Assembly: GCA_963930655.1 (NCBI GenBank)
Contig: OZ005614.1
Location: 682,001 to 746,000 of the forward strand
Direction: 5' to 3'
From: Myrica gale
Taxonomy: Eukaryota; Streptophyta; Magnoliopsida; Fagales; Myricaceae
DNA: 64,000 bases
The notes under the pieces are model-generated. The model had not been told where the DNA came from, did not search any database, and saw only the letters and a list, made by a program, of their open reading frames with translations. Shown piece after piece: positions 22,767-36,851 of this stretch (its first letter is position 1; the number at the start of each line of letters is the position of its first letter). The position numbers and the translations under genes were made by a program.

Positions 22767-24013
22767 GTTTCAAACTTCTTAAATCCGAGCGCACAGCTGA
22801 GAAGAGGACACGTTACAACGGGGGTGATAAGTTTTTCTCAACAGGCAAGTCAAATTTTACTGCAGATTAGTTTTTTTTTCATTATCTGTTTATCTAATAA
22901 GCCATTTTATTTTCTAATAATCTCACTAATTAAGGATATTCCTCTCCCTCTTTTGTATGCAGTTGCTGCCGTCTTGGTTTCGGGTTGGTACTCCTCCGTT
23001 TCTTTACCGGCCCTTCTTCGCTGTAAGGCCATGAGTTTTCTCCCTTCGGCTTCGTGCCCACAACTGAGTATTTTGTAAGCCACTTTATTGTTGATCTATA
23101 AATTTTTCGCAGCCCTTGGGGTTATTTTTATTGTTTTTTTAGATTATAATTTTTATTATTCTTTTAATATATAAAATTAGTCATTTAAATTTTTTTAAAA
23201 AGGACCTTTTTTTTAATATTGCAATTTTAGACCTTTTTATATAGTCTGGATTTTCACTTTAGTCATTAGTCTTTGAATTTTTTTTAATTTAATCATTACA
23301 ATTCTTCCATCTCTTTTTCTTAACCTCAGTCAATTGGTTGATAATGTACACGTGTTAGAACTTGATTGGTCGTTACATCATACATGTATCAACTTTAGGT
23401 GATTAGACTTAAAATTAATATAATAATTTTTTAAACAAAATATAAAAAAAAAAACTAAAAATGGCTGGTGATCATATTAAAAATCTCATACTATTTTTTA
23501 AAAATAGTGTAAAATTGAAGGATGGAGAATATGTTTTTTCTTTCCATAAGGAAAAGTTATCATTACGTGTTCCCTATTTATTATACCAACCGCAAAAATT
23601 ATAAAGGATCGTGTAAATTAAATCAGAACTTTCTAAAATTGCAACCTTAAACGGGCTAAATAGTAAATTCATATAATTCAAAATTATACATCTATAAAGC
23701 CGTTCATTAATGGTGGAATTTTGAGCAAAGAGCCAAGAAGGACCAATAATAATTGTCAATATCTAGATCCACGACAAAGTAGCCACTTTCGGGGTCCCAT
23801 TAGCCGCGTTGGTACCAGAAATAGAATTATCACACAATCTTCCACCTCAGTCGAATCATATCCGTCCGTCGTCCAATGATTGATTTCAATTGGTACAACT
23901 CTTACGTTTGTCATTGATCTATTTTGTACGAAGATTTCTTCATAAAATACAAACTCTTTCATTCTGTTTTTACGGGCAAGTTGCATTATTATTATCGAAT
24001 ACAAAATTTAAGA

Positions 24014-24167
24014 GTTTGTTAGGTTATTTTGTATTTTTAAGATTTTTTAAATTATGAGAATACACAAATCGAACATATTTTTTAACATCACCTAAAAATA
24101 ACTACAGTACGTATATCAATAAAATTATCATCACTTGAAAATTCTCAAAATACATACTAACCGAACA
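24014..24167. mobile_element. MITE-like element, family D copy 2
   Basis: Right end ctaaccgaaca, left end gtttgttaggttattttg, with an AT-rich interior (cacctaaaaataactacagt) also seen near 46265 in copy 3. The termini have decayed and the boundaries are estimates. Confidence 0.5.
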
Positions 24168-24603
24168 TTTTCTAAGTTCATGACTTGATTTGCATTATTT
24201 AATTGCTAGTGCGCACTCATTTGCAGCCAAAAGATCTACGGTATAATTTGTGCTAATTATAAAGAAAATCTTATTTGTATTGCCAAATAGTAATAGGATA
24301 CAGTACTTAATTATAACTTAATTACCCCCAACAAAATGCATTCTAAGTTTTTTATATGTACTTGTTCTATATATATGTATATGTATATAAATATGTGTAG
24401 CTACGTGATATACGGAGAGCAGGCAGGCAGTACAGCTGACAGCAACATCTCCGTTGACATATTATTGAAATAGCTTAAAACTACAGCCCTAAATCATTGA
24501 ATTAATTATAAGATTTTAGTTGTGGGTTTCACGGTCAGCTTTTGAAAGAAAAACTGAGGATAAAAAAATAAAAAGAAAAGATAAAAAGAGTTTTGAATGA
24601 ATT

Positions 24604-24695
24604 GGGCTAAGGGAAATGCCCCACGTCCCGCCCCCACGTCCCGCCAGCATCCCGCTGGCTGACGTGGGGCGGGACGCCCAGCACAGCCCTTGTGC
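24604..24695. repeat. GC-rich nested hairpin
   Basis: An inner stem gccagc/gctggc flanks a 5-nt loop. Outside it ccccacgtc pairs with gacgtgggg, and gtcccgccc with gggcgggac. An outer gggct pairs with agccc. The block is strongly GC-rich inside AT-rich DNA, like a small version of the structure at 10561-10790, though the sequences differ. Confidence 0.75.
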
Positions 24696-24765
24696 TAATC
24701 ATCGTCACGGAATATAGGACGTACGGATTCAAAATAATTTATAGATCAATATTGCTAAGAGGATA

Positions 24766-24984
24766 AAACTGAGTATCCTACCCCTCCCTCCCTTTCAAAT
24801 ATTAATTCGTGCCTCCCATCCCTTCTATTTATTTTTTTTTTTGCATATTTGTCTTTAGGTATTAATATATTGAAATCTTTTTTGAAATTTTTTTTCGCAT
24901 AATATTTTATATTTATTTTTCATCATATTATTTTAAAAAAATTTCGTTTCTGCCCCCTATACAAACTTTCTGGCTCCGCCACTG
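24766..24984. mobile_element. Left-truncated copy of the CAGTGGCGGAG hAT-type element
   Basis: From gagtatcctacccctcc to the right terminus CTCCGCCACTG it follows the right two-thirds of the element at 16483-16776. The left end and the G-rich segment are missing, so no target duplication can be seen. Confidence 0.8.
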
Positions 24985-25521
24985 GGTATGAACTATGAAG
25001 GGGGTGTGAGAAATATATATACACAATAATGCAGTGTACAAAGCACCGCAATCGGCAATTCGGCATGGACGTCGCATGCAGTCTCGCGGCATCGACCACC
25101 TCTGCATTAATGGCAATTTCCGAGGCCACTGAACCTGTGGAAAAAAGGTCCAAAGGCTGTTTTTAATTTTTCGAAAACAAACACTTTATTAAAAGCAAAT
25201 AATTACAGCCACAACTTACCGATTATAATTACAACACAGATACGCAAAAAGAGAAAAAGCGACACATAAACTGGACGTTTATGTTTATTCAATGCCGTAT
25301 TGGATAGACTTTGGGGGGAAAAGCATATCTTTTATTTTTTATCTGGACAATTGTATCGTTAAAATGAGTCTTAAGGAACTAAGCTCCTGTTAAATAGTTG
25401 CTGTTAGGGGACAAAATAATCTATTTCCTCGGCGATCAGGTAGGAATACACAAACGGTTTGTCGTATAAGTAGCAATTCCGTTTGACGAGCGAAGAGGAT
25501 TCTTTTGAAAGTTTCTGTGTT

Positions 25522-25796
25522 TGGGCCCACTTATTCGAAGAAAAGGTTTAGGCCCATTTTGTCATGCGCCAGCAAACAACGTTCATAATAGAATTAAAAT
25601 AGCGTTTGTTAAACAATAATTTTAATAAAATTTTATTTTTATAAATGCATTTCAAAATCTTTTTTTTAATACCAATACAAAATTTTTGATTAGCAAGGCC
25701 TGTTTCACTTTCAACACCGTGTATTGGGCTGGAGGGCCTTGGATGTTCTTTACAGTTTGCAGCCCAAATTGCTAGTGAGGGAGTTTAAAGGCCCAT
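25522..25796 (+). promoter_or_regulatory. TAF5 promoter with site II elements
   Basis: TGGGCCCA at 25522-25529, GGCCCA at 25551-25556, TGGGCT at 25725-25730, AGCCCA at 25761-25766 and GGCCCA at 25790-25795 lie within 360 bp upstream of the TAF5 start. Site II clusters are bound by TCP factors and are common in promoters of broadly expressed, growth-linked genes, which suits a general transcription factor subunit. No clear TATA box is present. Confidence 0.6.
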
Positions 25797-25880
25797 GTCT
25801 CAGGCCGAAAATCCCGCTACCAAAATTCCGAAGACCGCGAGACCTAAATCACTGGCTTACTCGGAGCGAGAGCGAGAGCG

Positions 25881-28800
25881 ATGGAGGAAGATCAAATAGA
25901 GAAATTCGTGGTAGCTTTCCTGAAGAAGAAGGGGTTCAAGCAAGCTGAGCACGCATTCCAAGAAGAACTACAACAACAGAGCAAGAACACTTCCTCCTCC
26001 TCCATTTCCATAAATTCCCTCACCGACCCTGACCTCGCCAAGCGTCTCCTCGCCTTATCCGAGTACTCTCTCTCTCTCACTCTTGCTTGATTAAGTGAAG
26101 CAAATGATCTTTATCTTCATCTGTACGGTTGACAGTACAGGATAAATGGGCCAAAAACTAACCTTTATTTATGCTCACTTGCTGCTTTGCAAATTGAACG
26201 CTATTCTCTATCCATCAAGAGATGCATACTTATTGAATGGTTTAAACTGCGACAAAGGTTTATTCTTTGTACAGTTTTGAAATTTCCCATTAAAACTTGA
26301 AAAAATTACACGCTCCATCCATATTCTTTGGTTCCTCAGGTGTGAATTGTAATATGCGAGGTGTCACTACTTTATTCGTTAGAGGGATGAATCTGGAGGT
26401 ATTTTTTATTTTTTTACTTGAGAACGTCCAGAGACGGTTTATCCAACTTTACATTCTATGTGATCTCGACTTATCCCACAAAAATAATGCAACTGAAGGG
26501 TTTGACTATCGTTTGTGCCACATGTATTCGATTTTTTTGGTCATCTTCCCTGTGCTAGAATCAACGGGTAGGGTGAATTGCTTCTTGTGCAACTCAAGAT
26601 TGTTTTTTTTCTCTGTGAATCAATGGCATGTATGGTTCCCTCAATATTCCTGGGGCTGGTCTGAGTATCGACTTGCTAAGATTCGGTTGTTGAAGCCCTG
26701 AAGTTTTTTTCAGATTCTCAGCTAGAAGTGTTTAGGATGCCAGATGGTTTAGAAGTTGGTGGAACATGATAGGTGTTCTGGATTCTAAGTTGGCTAGTAC
26801 TTTTCTTCCTTTTGTGGTAGTTAGAGTAACATCTGGTACTGCGGTAAGTGGCATTGCCAACAGGAAGACTAAATTTGTTCTTTGTTTGGTGAATACATTT
26901 CTTATAGGTGGTTTGTGCTCTTGTTATTGACACAAAATGATGGAATTTCTTGTTTTTCAGATTGGATAATGGTCCGGTACGATACCTGGACGGATATAGC
27001 AAGTTTAGGTCATGGACTTATAGTTCATTAGATTCATACAAGGTAACTGGTGTCTTTCCGAATGAATTAGGTAGAAACTAATTTCATAGTCCTGATGTTT
27101 ATGAATTGACTAATCACCTTCACCACCTATGCAGCATGAGTTGCTTCGTGTACTTTATCCTGTATTTATTCATTGCTTCATGGATCTGGTGGAAAAAGGG
27201 CATATTCAAGAAGGTGCTTTTTGAACTCATTTATTAATGTGATGTATCTCATATCACAAACTCACCGAGGTGGTCAATAGTGCAACTACTCTCTTGTTTT
27301 TGTTTTTACGTGATTACACTTTCCTTTGGCTTGTTGTATTTTGTACTGAAAACTCATCAAAGGTGGATTGGTGTAACATCTCCAGCACGAACCTTTTTCA
27401 ATAGCTTCCGTGAAGACCATGAAATGATGAACTTACGAGACCTTCAGAAGTTGGAAGGAGTTCTTTCTCCCTTGCATCTGGAGGTGATTATTCTTTTTGA
27501 ATTTTCATGTCAAGTTCCCCCTCTTTTTATATGGCTAATCAGTAGTCAAATAGTCTAATCATACTATTCTTCTTCAGGAGATGGAATTTGCTCATTCTCT
27601 TAGGAAGAGCAAAGTCAAAATAAAGATTTGTCAGGTAAAATCTTGTTTTTATTTAATTTATTGTTTTGAAAAGTTTTTCCATGTTATTCCAATCATCTAT
27701 TTTAAATATATTTTATGAAGTCAAAATAGATCCTTTGTTGATTTTGCGTGGCATATAAACTGACAATTAGTTTTGAGGTTACAAATACAGCGGCATTTTA
27801 GAATTTGCCTTTTTAATATGAGACATTGTTTTCCTTCTACAGCTATGAGTTATTAGTGGCCTTCTTTACATTAATAGATAGGATGTGAATATTAACCGTG
27901 GACCAGTGAAAAACTTATTGTTAAGTCTCTTGCCAGTACTCCTATGAGCTGTTGCTGCAGTATTTACACAAGACAAAGCTGACCACGATGCTTGGGATTA
28001 TAAATGAGCGTATTAACTTTCAAGGTACATCTATTTGCCATTTTGTTGCCTGCAGATATTAAATCACATGCTAGGTAGTGATCATAAGTACATATCTTGG
28101 TTTTGCAGTTTCTCCAGGACAGCCCAGCTCCATTTCTGATGAAGCTGAAGTTGTGATGCTTACTGGAAGTAGCCAGGATGAGGCCACTCAGATAAATCAG
28201 AAGGAAATACATTGGGGGGTGAGTCAGAAAAGATGCTGAACTTCTTTTATAATATATATATTTTTAAAAAAAGGAGTTTGAAATTCAAAAGGATAGTAGT
28301 CCTATGATTGTAGATCGGCGTCATGGCTTTTATTTGCAGATTGGCAGGGCAATCTGAGTAATTAGGTAAATGTTGTAGACAGTTTTCTTGCTATTAAATG
28401 TGTGGGTTTTTAATTACCTGGATAAACATTGATTCAATTTTTGATGATCAAAATGTTTCCACTGGGCTGCCCAAAAGTTTTTGATGTTGTAATTATTATT
28501 TTAATGTGAAATTTAGGACAGTTCAAATTATGTTTGTTTGTTTGAAGCTGTTAGTCAAATCAAGGAAGATTTGGCTCTTAATGATTCTGTCTTCATGTGC
28601 TTGTAGAGGGAATTTTGAGGTAGTGAAGTTGCTGGTCAATGATTCTTAGTTGAGTCAGAACAAACCAATCACTTAGCACACAAGAATTATATCATTTACT
28701 TGAGTCCAAGTTGATCATGTTCACAATTGGAAAATAGAGCCTTGTTCAATTTCTGTGTGAAACCTTTTGAGTTATTAAGAATGGTTTACTTTTACTTCTC

Positions 28801-31800
28801 CATTTTTTGACGTAATTTTCGTCATTTGGAAAGAAGGAACAGAAATTCTAGCTATTGATTAATTGGTGTAAAATCTCTTGGGAATTCTATTTCTTCAAGG
28901 CTTCTCGGATGGGGTGCGATGTTTAAGGACTTGGGGATGGTTTGAATGAAGTTGATAGCCTTTTGGTATTAAGATGATAAGTTTATATTGACAGAATACA
29001 TTAATGCACTCTTCTTAATCCTTTTGGTTTATTATGTGCTTTACATAGTTGTAGCCCTCTGAAAGTGGCCCCAAGTCCACTTTGTGGAAAGGTTGTGTTG
29101 AATATGGATTTGTTCCCCCTAAAAATAAAGTAATCTAATTGCAGCCAACCTTCAGTTGGCTACGGAAGTACTTATTTGCAATGGGCTCTATTCCAGCACC
29201 TGCTCTTTAGGTAGCTCTATGAGACGTGTACTTTTATCTTGTTGGTTATTTGATTTTGAGCTTTAATCTATATTTACGATAGCTGCTGGAAGATTCTTTG
29301 GAAGAACGATTGGAAAAGGTTGGGAGTTTGCTTTCAGATTTTGAAAAGGCCGAAGGAGAAACCAAAGAGGGAGAATTGGACGAGAATAAGGTAAAACATT
29401 TCTCAAATGCCTATGCATTCCTCTCATATCTGCAGTTTATAGTTGACTGGAATAATTTGTCGTTTAATTTTTTTTTCATGTATGTTGTCTCTGGTTCAGA
29501 AACGATCAGTTGAAGGAGCAAAGCAAGGCATGCCAGTAAAGAAGTTAAAGAAGGAAAAGGCTGCAAGTGCAACTGGGAAACCTGGGCGTTTGGAGGCTAA
29601 CAATGTGCCTATGGCACCACGAGTCAAACCAGAGCTTATTTTACCAGTAATGTATTTTTCTCGAAGCCCTCTATTCTTTTTTTTTCTTTTTTTTATAAGT
29701 CAATCTTATTAAAGAAAAAGAAATTTCACAGTTAAATAAACTATACTGACAACAGCTAAAGCCTACACGCTAAAAAAACTTAAGAAAATCCGGAAAATCC
29801 ACAAAAGGACAGCCTAAAACCGAATTAGCCACAGAAAAATAGAATGCAACACAATCAGTGTATGAATTGAAACTTTGACTCACATGAAGCGTGGGTGATT
29901 GACTGTAGAGTTATGAAATTGCTTAGCTGGTGCCCAAAAAGGGGTAAAAAAATTCCTACAAGTTGCATCAAATCACCTATATAAAATGCCTTATCCATGT
30001 TAAGTATTAAGCCATTATTTCGTAGTATAATTCAAATTATAGAACAATGAACCAAAATTTAATAGTTGGTTGGAGTATGAAGTAGTTAGAGTGGAACACA
30101 TTTAGTGGACATTCATGAGATATTTGCTTATTTCGACTTGCAAGATCCCTTTTATGCTGGAAACAGTGTCTCTCAGTCTCTGTTTCACCACCGCACTATT
30201 CTAATACTTGCTTCACGTGGTGGGGTGTTTAAACTCTCGTGTTGGAGTAATGCTTCCTTTTGCTATGTTTTGTCAAATAGTACTTATGAATTTGGGTTAT
30301 TAGTATGAGAAATCTTATCATTTTCTTGAGTGACAGTCTGATGCAGGCCATTAACTAATCTTGTATTGATTGCTTCAGTCCAACAGAGGTGGAAAAGTCT
30401 ATTCTTGAGGACTTAAGAAACCGTGTGCAGTTGAATAGTCTCTCACTGCCATCCATTAGCCTTTATACATTTATCAACACACACAATGGGTAAGTAAGGT
30501 TCATAATGTTTTGTTGTTGGTCTAATATTAGTTTTTGCTTCCATATTAAGTTGTAGTCTCAAGTGCTTATCTTTTTCAATAATTTGCTGCAGTTTAAATT
30601 GCTCATCAATATCCCATGATGGATCTTTGGTCGCTGGTGGATTTTCAGACTCATCGTTGAAGGTTGTATCCAATCTGATATCATGAACAATGTTTTTCTT
30701 CTTGTTTCAGTTTTGCTAATTTTGCAAGTATGCCTCAACAGATATGGGACATGGCAAAGCTTGGGCAAGAAGGCTGTAAGTCTACAACAATTAGATCTAT
30801 TTTCCATGGAAGGAGATTGATTAATTTATTTTTGTTTTTTTGGCTGCAAGTTGCAACAGCATATGAATCTATGGATTTAGTGACAACATAAAGTATACTG
30901 TTAACATGATCTAATCGTAGTTTTTGGCTGCCCATATAATTACTACTGAGTGTATGGTCGATGTGCCCAAAAATTGTGCAAGAACCCTTGCTTATTTCAG
31001 CTAAGAAACTGTTTCTGTGTAAGGGTCTAAAAGGATTGCTTTCTTTGTGCATGAGAAAGTTCCATATTGTTATAATTCCTCTGTCAATGCACAAGGAAGG
31101 GGGTATCGAGTTGACTTTCATAAGGAGGGAGTAGCTATTCTTAATAAAGTTTCAGAAAATGAGAACAAAAAGATAACCATTATATCGGTGTTCATAGAAC
31201 TGGTGGATTCGGGATTGGTTTTGGCATTGTGATGAAAACTAACTGACCTTCATCTAACATTTGCGGAGTTATATTTCAGGTTACACTTGTATTTAACTTG
31301 TTGCATCTTCCTGCTCAAATGCAGTTTTTTGGAACCTTTTCTTTGGACTTTTGCTTGCCAAGCATATTTGGCAGGGCCTTACAAAATCTTTATTTCAGTC
31401 ATACACTTTAAATCCATTATTACTGCCTCTGTGCCAAAATGAGTGCGTTCTAATTTGCTGTCATGTCCACTGTCCATTTCTAATAAATCAAGGCTTCCCT
31501 TTTCTATATTTTCCCTTACCTTAAAATAAAGTCTCTCCAAACAAAGTGGAAGGGGAACTTGGGAAGACTGTAGACTAGGAGTTGTCCATTTATAACTTAT
31601 TAAAAATTGTGTTTTTCAAAGGGAGACACCCGTCGTGGGTGGGGGGGAATAAAATGTTGTGTTTTGTTGGCTAACTGGCTGTCTTACAGTCTTATGATTA
31701 TTAATGGTCAATACAACCTCTTTGGACATCATTTTCTTGTGTTACTTCATGTTTGTTTACTTCTTGGATGTTTTTTGAATAGAAAATATTTATGTTTAGT

Positions 31801-33528
31801 GGTGCGGGTGTCAGCTGTTTTGCAGGGTGAAAATGGCACCTCTTCAAGTGAACACAATTTGGGATCGACTGGGGGGAGAAGGTCTTACACATTATTGCAG
31901 GGTCATTCGGGGCCAATTTATTCTGCAACCTTTAGTCCTCTTGGGGATTTTATACTTTCTTCTTCAGCAGACTCCACAAGTAAGCTCTCCCGGACTGATA
32001 TTGGACTGCTTCAAATTCCCCGTATACTGCTTACTCAGAACTTCTTTTGTGGGAATTGCTTTTGCTGAAACTGCTTTATAACATGCAAAATTACATCCTT
32101 TTCACAGTTAGGTTGTGGAGCACAAAACTAGATGCAAATCTTGTCTGCTACAAGGGCCATAATTACCCGGTCTGGGATGTTCAGGTAAGTTAGGTCACGC
32201 AAACCTGATTTTCTTCTACTTCCGATGTCTAACGACAGAAGCAAGCAACATTTCAATTTCCTTGAATTCACCCCCCCCCCCATGTGTTGAACCCCAGTAC
32301 CTTTTCCCTTTTTCTCCTCCCACCCCTTCCCTTTCCTCTTCTTTTTCTTCTGCTTGTGCCTAATCTAAGTTCAGAACAAGAGTACTATGGTCTTTCAGTT
32401 TTCTATTCTTTCGCTGTTGAAGTGATTAATTTCCAACATAAATGTCTCTTCATTGGCATTAATATTGTATCTTTTTCTCTATTTCTGGTCTCAGTTTAGT
32501 CCTTTAGGACATTATTTTGCCAGTGCTTCACACGATCGAACAGCAAGGATTTGGTCTATGGACAGAATACAACCTTTAAGGATACTGGCAGGGCACCTAT
32601 CTGATGTTGATGTGAGTATATCTCTCTCACCTAACATGTTTCCTAACTGTTGTCCAAGATGTGAAGCTCTATCAGATGTTTTAGATCTCATGGGTTGGAC
32701 GTTTTTATGTCAGTGTGTGCAATGGCATGCCAACTGCAACTATATTGCCACTGGCTCTAGTGATAAAACAGTCCGTTTGTGGGATGTACGGAGTGGGGAG
32801 TGTGTCCGAATTTTCATGGGGCACAGGAGTATGGTTTTGTGTTTGGCAATGTCACCTGATGGTAGATATATGGCCTCTGGTGATGAAGATGGTGCAATCA
32901 TGATGTGGGACCTCTCAAGTGGTCGCTGTGTCACGCCTTTGATCGGTCACACCTCATGTGTCTGGACCCTTGCTTTCAGGTGGATACCTTCTCTTGCTCT
33001 CGAGTACTCCGTATAAATCTTGAATTGAATTGTTCTTTCCCTGGAGAAAAGAAGTTTCTTTATCCACCACCCTTCTTGTACATGTCAGTTGTGAAGGTTC
33101 ACTTCTTGCATCCGGGTCTGCTGATTGCACTGTAAAATTATGGGACGTAAATACAAGTACGAAGGTGGCAAGGACTGAAGAAAAGTAAGTAAACTGAATT
33201 CACGAAGACTTTTAAACGTCATTGCACTTCTGTGCCTCAGTAGAATTGATATTCAATAGACTGACGAGTATGTTGACTTTCAACAGCAAAGGGGGAAATA
33301 CCAACAGACTAAGATCATTGAGAACTCTCCCAACCAAGTCTACCCCAGTCTACACGTTGCGGGTAAAAATATATATACTTAGCAGAGTAGCTACATTCTT
33401 TTCTCTCTCAAAGCAGCCGCCGCCGCCGATTCTAATGGTTTTCCTAATATTGTGTTGTTTTTATTTGGGAGCAGTTTTCTCGGAGGAATCTACTATTTGC
33501 AGCTGGGGCCCTCCAAAAAAGTGTATAG
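25881..33528 (+). CDS. TAF5: Transcription initiation factor TFIID subunit 5 (TAF5)
   Basis: Core scaffold subunit of TFIID, needed for RNA polymerase II initiation. Nineteen exons: 25881-26062, 26961-27042, 27135-27213, 27386-27483, 27578-27634, 27937-28024, 28109-28218, 29283-29390, 29500-29651, 30379-30489, 30593-30662, 30742-30775, 31815-31979, 32108-32184, 32495-32611, 32714-32979, 33089-33184, 33287-33362 and 33475-33528. They give 673 residues, close to the length I recall for Arabidopsis TAF5 (about 670). All junctions are GT/AG and in frame. A LisH-like motif lies at 1-35 (FVVAFLKKKGFKQAEHAFQ), the TAF5 N-terminal domain at about 65-195 (YKHELLRVLYPVFIHCFMDL), a lysine-rich linker at about 265-320, and WD40 repeats from about 345 to the end (for example DKTVRLWDVRSGECVRIFMG). 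Exon 12 is only 34 bp. The intron after it is 1,039 bp, and its acceptor was chosen to keep the frame (GSVLQGENGT). Confidence 0.95.
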
Positions 33529-36500
33529 AGTGCTCTCTCCACTAAGCACGAAAATTCTTTGTATAATGTAGCATAAGTTGCTCTTGTAGTTTATTTAAAC
33601 ATATTCGATGCACTTGGGAGGAAGTTTTTTCTTCTTCTTTTCCCAAGTGCAGTTTGGAAGCACTCGATCGATGATAATTAAGTTAACAAAAATTTTCGAG
33701 TACCGTGCTGAAGATGTGCTCCTCAGCTCCTCCCCCTCTCTTTTAGCAGCCAATGTTTTGGACTCCAAGCATTTGGAAGGATATGTAAAAGATATCGTGG
33801 AAGCTACCCCATTTCCCAAATGATTTGCAGGATATCATGAAAATTCCTTACGTGAACCTGGTGAAGTACCACCAAGGTCCCATGGCCCTTTGGACAGTAC
33901 TCACCTCTTTCCTGTTCTGTGAAACGGAGTCCAAATAAAAGTTCTTGTATTAATCACTTAATTCTTCGTAATTATTGTATAAGGTTGACATCCACAATTG
34001 ACCGTACGTATGTCCTGATCAACTGGCAACACAAATATATCCATGTTCTAGCCCAGGGACGGAGATTCCACGACGACACCCTTAAATCTATCAGTTTCCT
34101 TTAAAACTGAACTAAAACGCCAAAAAAAAAAAGAACGAAATTTGAACACTTGTCTTGTTCATTGCATGGCTAAGTAATTCCACCAAAAGCAACAATTTCT
34201 TGTATGTTCCATTAGTCTGGGCGGAAGCTCGGAGTGGGGAACGAAAAAGTGTACAATTTGTTTCTACATGCTTGGGATAATTCATTGTCAATCTCTTCAC
34301 ACAGCAGTGTACCATTCCCCCCCCCCCCCCCCCCACACCAGAAGAAAACGAGTTATTTACCAAAACATACAGAACGCTCTACGTAAAGCCACGAAAGGAA
34401 TCAAATACTCTTCCGAGCAGATACATGCTAGTGGCCTCTTGTATAGAGAAAACTTACAGATATAGCAATTCTACTAAGGCCATGAAAAGCAATCACTTCA
34501 CTTTTAATTATATGCTTATGTCCCTTGTATCTGGACAAAAGGATGAGCTGCAATGCACCTGCCAGGGCTAAATCTCTCACATTATATCTGCGAAAACCAC
34601 GTGCAGAAACTAATGTCTAGCTAATCACTCTGATGCTAGACGTTAGTTTCTGGCCCTTTGTGCATTTGGCACTATAATTGGGTAAAAGGGATTCTGGACT
34701 CATATCACTCTCTTTTTCTTTTTTGGCTTCCAAGTATACATAGAATGCATCATCAGTCATCCCAACTCTTATAACCACTATAATCCACCTGGTCCCTATA
34801 ACCCATGGAATGACTTGGAACTGGATGCACACACCCACCTGCTGCAATTCAGCTAAAAGTGTTGGCATTGGCACATTGAAATGACAATCTTCAAATTCTG
34901 TCTAATATATAATTGGTGAAGGAAAAAAACTATATATATATATAATATATCAGCTCATTGAAAATTAATTCTAGAAATTCCAAAACTTTTCTAAACTTCT
35001 ACAAAACTTTCAGCACAGTAAACCCTCAAGGAATGCTTGGGATCAACTATACAGGAAACATGATCGTTGTTTCATTATAGCATGATGCCTAAGAATTAAA
35101 AGATAGAAATAATTAATCATGCTTCAGCATCCATGCTTACCTAGTGGTCATTGTATGTAAATTAAGCATCCATCTTAGGGTGGATCAACTAGCCAAATCC
35201 AATCATCACCAAGGCCCCAATAGTGAAACAGTTTCTCTTTGTACATAATTTTGATCACTTAAAATCCTCAAATAAATGCATATAAGTTCAAATCCATACT
35301 ATCACTGCCCCAGTGTTGACCAACAGCCTTTCAAAAGAGAGAAAAAAAAATATTAACACAACGTTGCTAACATATATACCTCAACTTTTTAACTATTAAG
35401 TACAAATTATAAGTAGAAGGTCTAGTTTTTAAGATTAGAAACGAATCAGATGAAAATTCGAGGTAAAAGAGAAGTGTGCTAAATCTTATTCTGTAATATT
35501 TTTTGTTTGTTTTGGAAAAATAAATAGAAAAAAGAAGTTCAAATTCCATGAACTCTTTACATCTTCAGAACCTTTACTGTTACCTCAACATGATGCCTTC
35601 TATGTTTTCATTAGTAAAACGTCAATGTCCTTTTCTCACATGAAGGAAACAAAATAGAAACAAGCAAAATGAAGGAATAAATAGCTTTTTACTGTAGCGA
35701 GCCTACAAACAAAAATCTCCAGTAAACAAACAAACAAAAGATTCTACATTTCCTTTTTCACTGTGTAATAAGCAAGCACCAAAAAGTTTTCAACACCTGC
35801 AAGTACAAACCTGAGAAGATCCCCAAAAACACCTTTTCAAAGAGCTTCCATGGTCGAGCATCTTCCACTCCTGCAAACAACTGACTGAGGTTCTAATTTA
35901 TTGATCAACATGCAATTAACAATTATCAGAGTCGCGCACACTACCATTCATACAAATCTAGTAACTGCTAAATGCCTTTATCGAACAACACAACAATGCA
36001 TACCCCAACCATGTATGAGAGGGCCATTTATCATTAAGAAATTCAAACTGCGTGGACCACTTTGTCTTGGCTACTTTTCTAATCTTTTTCCGTATCATTT
36101 GCCTTGCTCTATTTAATCTAAAGTACCATCTCCGAAAGCTTCACACTCTCACTTACCAGACTCCACATTTGCACGTACAGATCTATATTAATGTACAAAC
36201 ATATGCTGCAAACACATACACAAAGCAAAAATAGAAATTTATCGTCTGAAAAAGCTGAGCATTTCAGCCACGCAATGTCCGATATCAACATCAATTAGTA
36301 GCAAACAGTGGGGGAAATAACTTGTCCAAAAAAAAGAACATACAACCAAATAGTGAAATAAATCAAAAATTGATCGGGACATCTGTGGATCAAACAGATG
36401 TCCCCAATGATCACCGCAGAAGCATTCTCTTTTTACTGGGGCTGATTCATTTGTGGAAGAGTTTGGACTTCAAGGAACTAGATTGGGTTAATTCGGCATG

Positions 36501-36851
36501 CCAATTAGGAGCTACAAGGAGATTGAGCACTAAGAATATTTGGCTTCTCATTAATTACAATGCCTGTTAGATTTATCCTACTTCAATTCTTTCCTCCTAA
36601 ATCTTACCTTCATCCTGAAAAGCTATGGAAAGCAGCATTAAGTCTAGGAAAATTACTAATATTTATTTCGAGTCCTCAAGACTCACTAGTTCGTCAAAAT
36701 AGTAACGGAGAGGGTCCATTCTTTTTGACTCCCAAGTGAAGTGCATTAATGTGAGTTTACAAGTTCCATGGTCTCATTTGTTTTAGATCCTGGTCAGCTC
36801 ATAGTAGATATAGGCAGGCTTGAATGTGATGTAGAACTATGAATATAAAAA
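33529..36851. other. Spacer downstream of TAF5
   Basis: The first few hundred bases should be the TAF5 3' UTR. A C run lies at 34318-34334. The rest is AT-rich with no recognisable gene, RNA or transposon termini on either strand. Confidence 0.5.

Larger units (their letters stand above)
22767..25500. other. Spacer between CIPK and TAF5
   Basis: AT-rich and mostly without recognisable content. It holds a family D MITE-like element at 24014-24167, a GC-rich nested hairpin at 24604-24695 and a truncated hAT-type copy at 24766-24984. No protein-like frame was recognised on either strand. Confidence 0.5.

Noticed and set aside
34318-34334. C run as a G-quadruplex or regulatory site
   Set aside because: A simple homopolymer with no flanking support; likely slippage.
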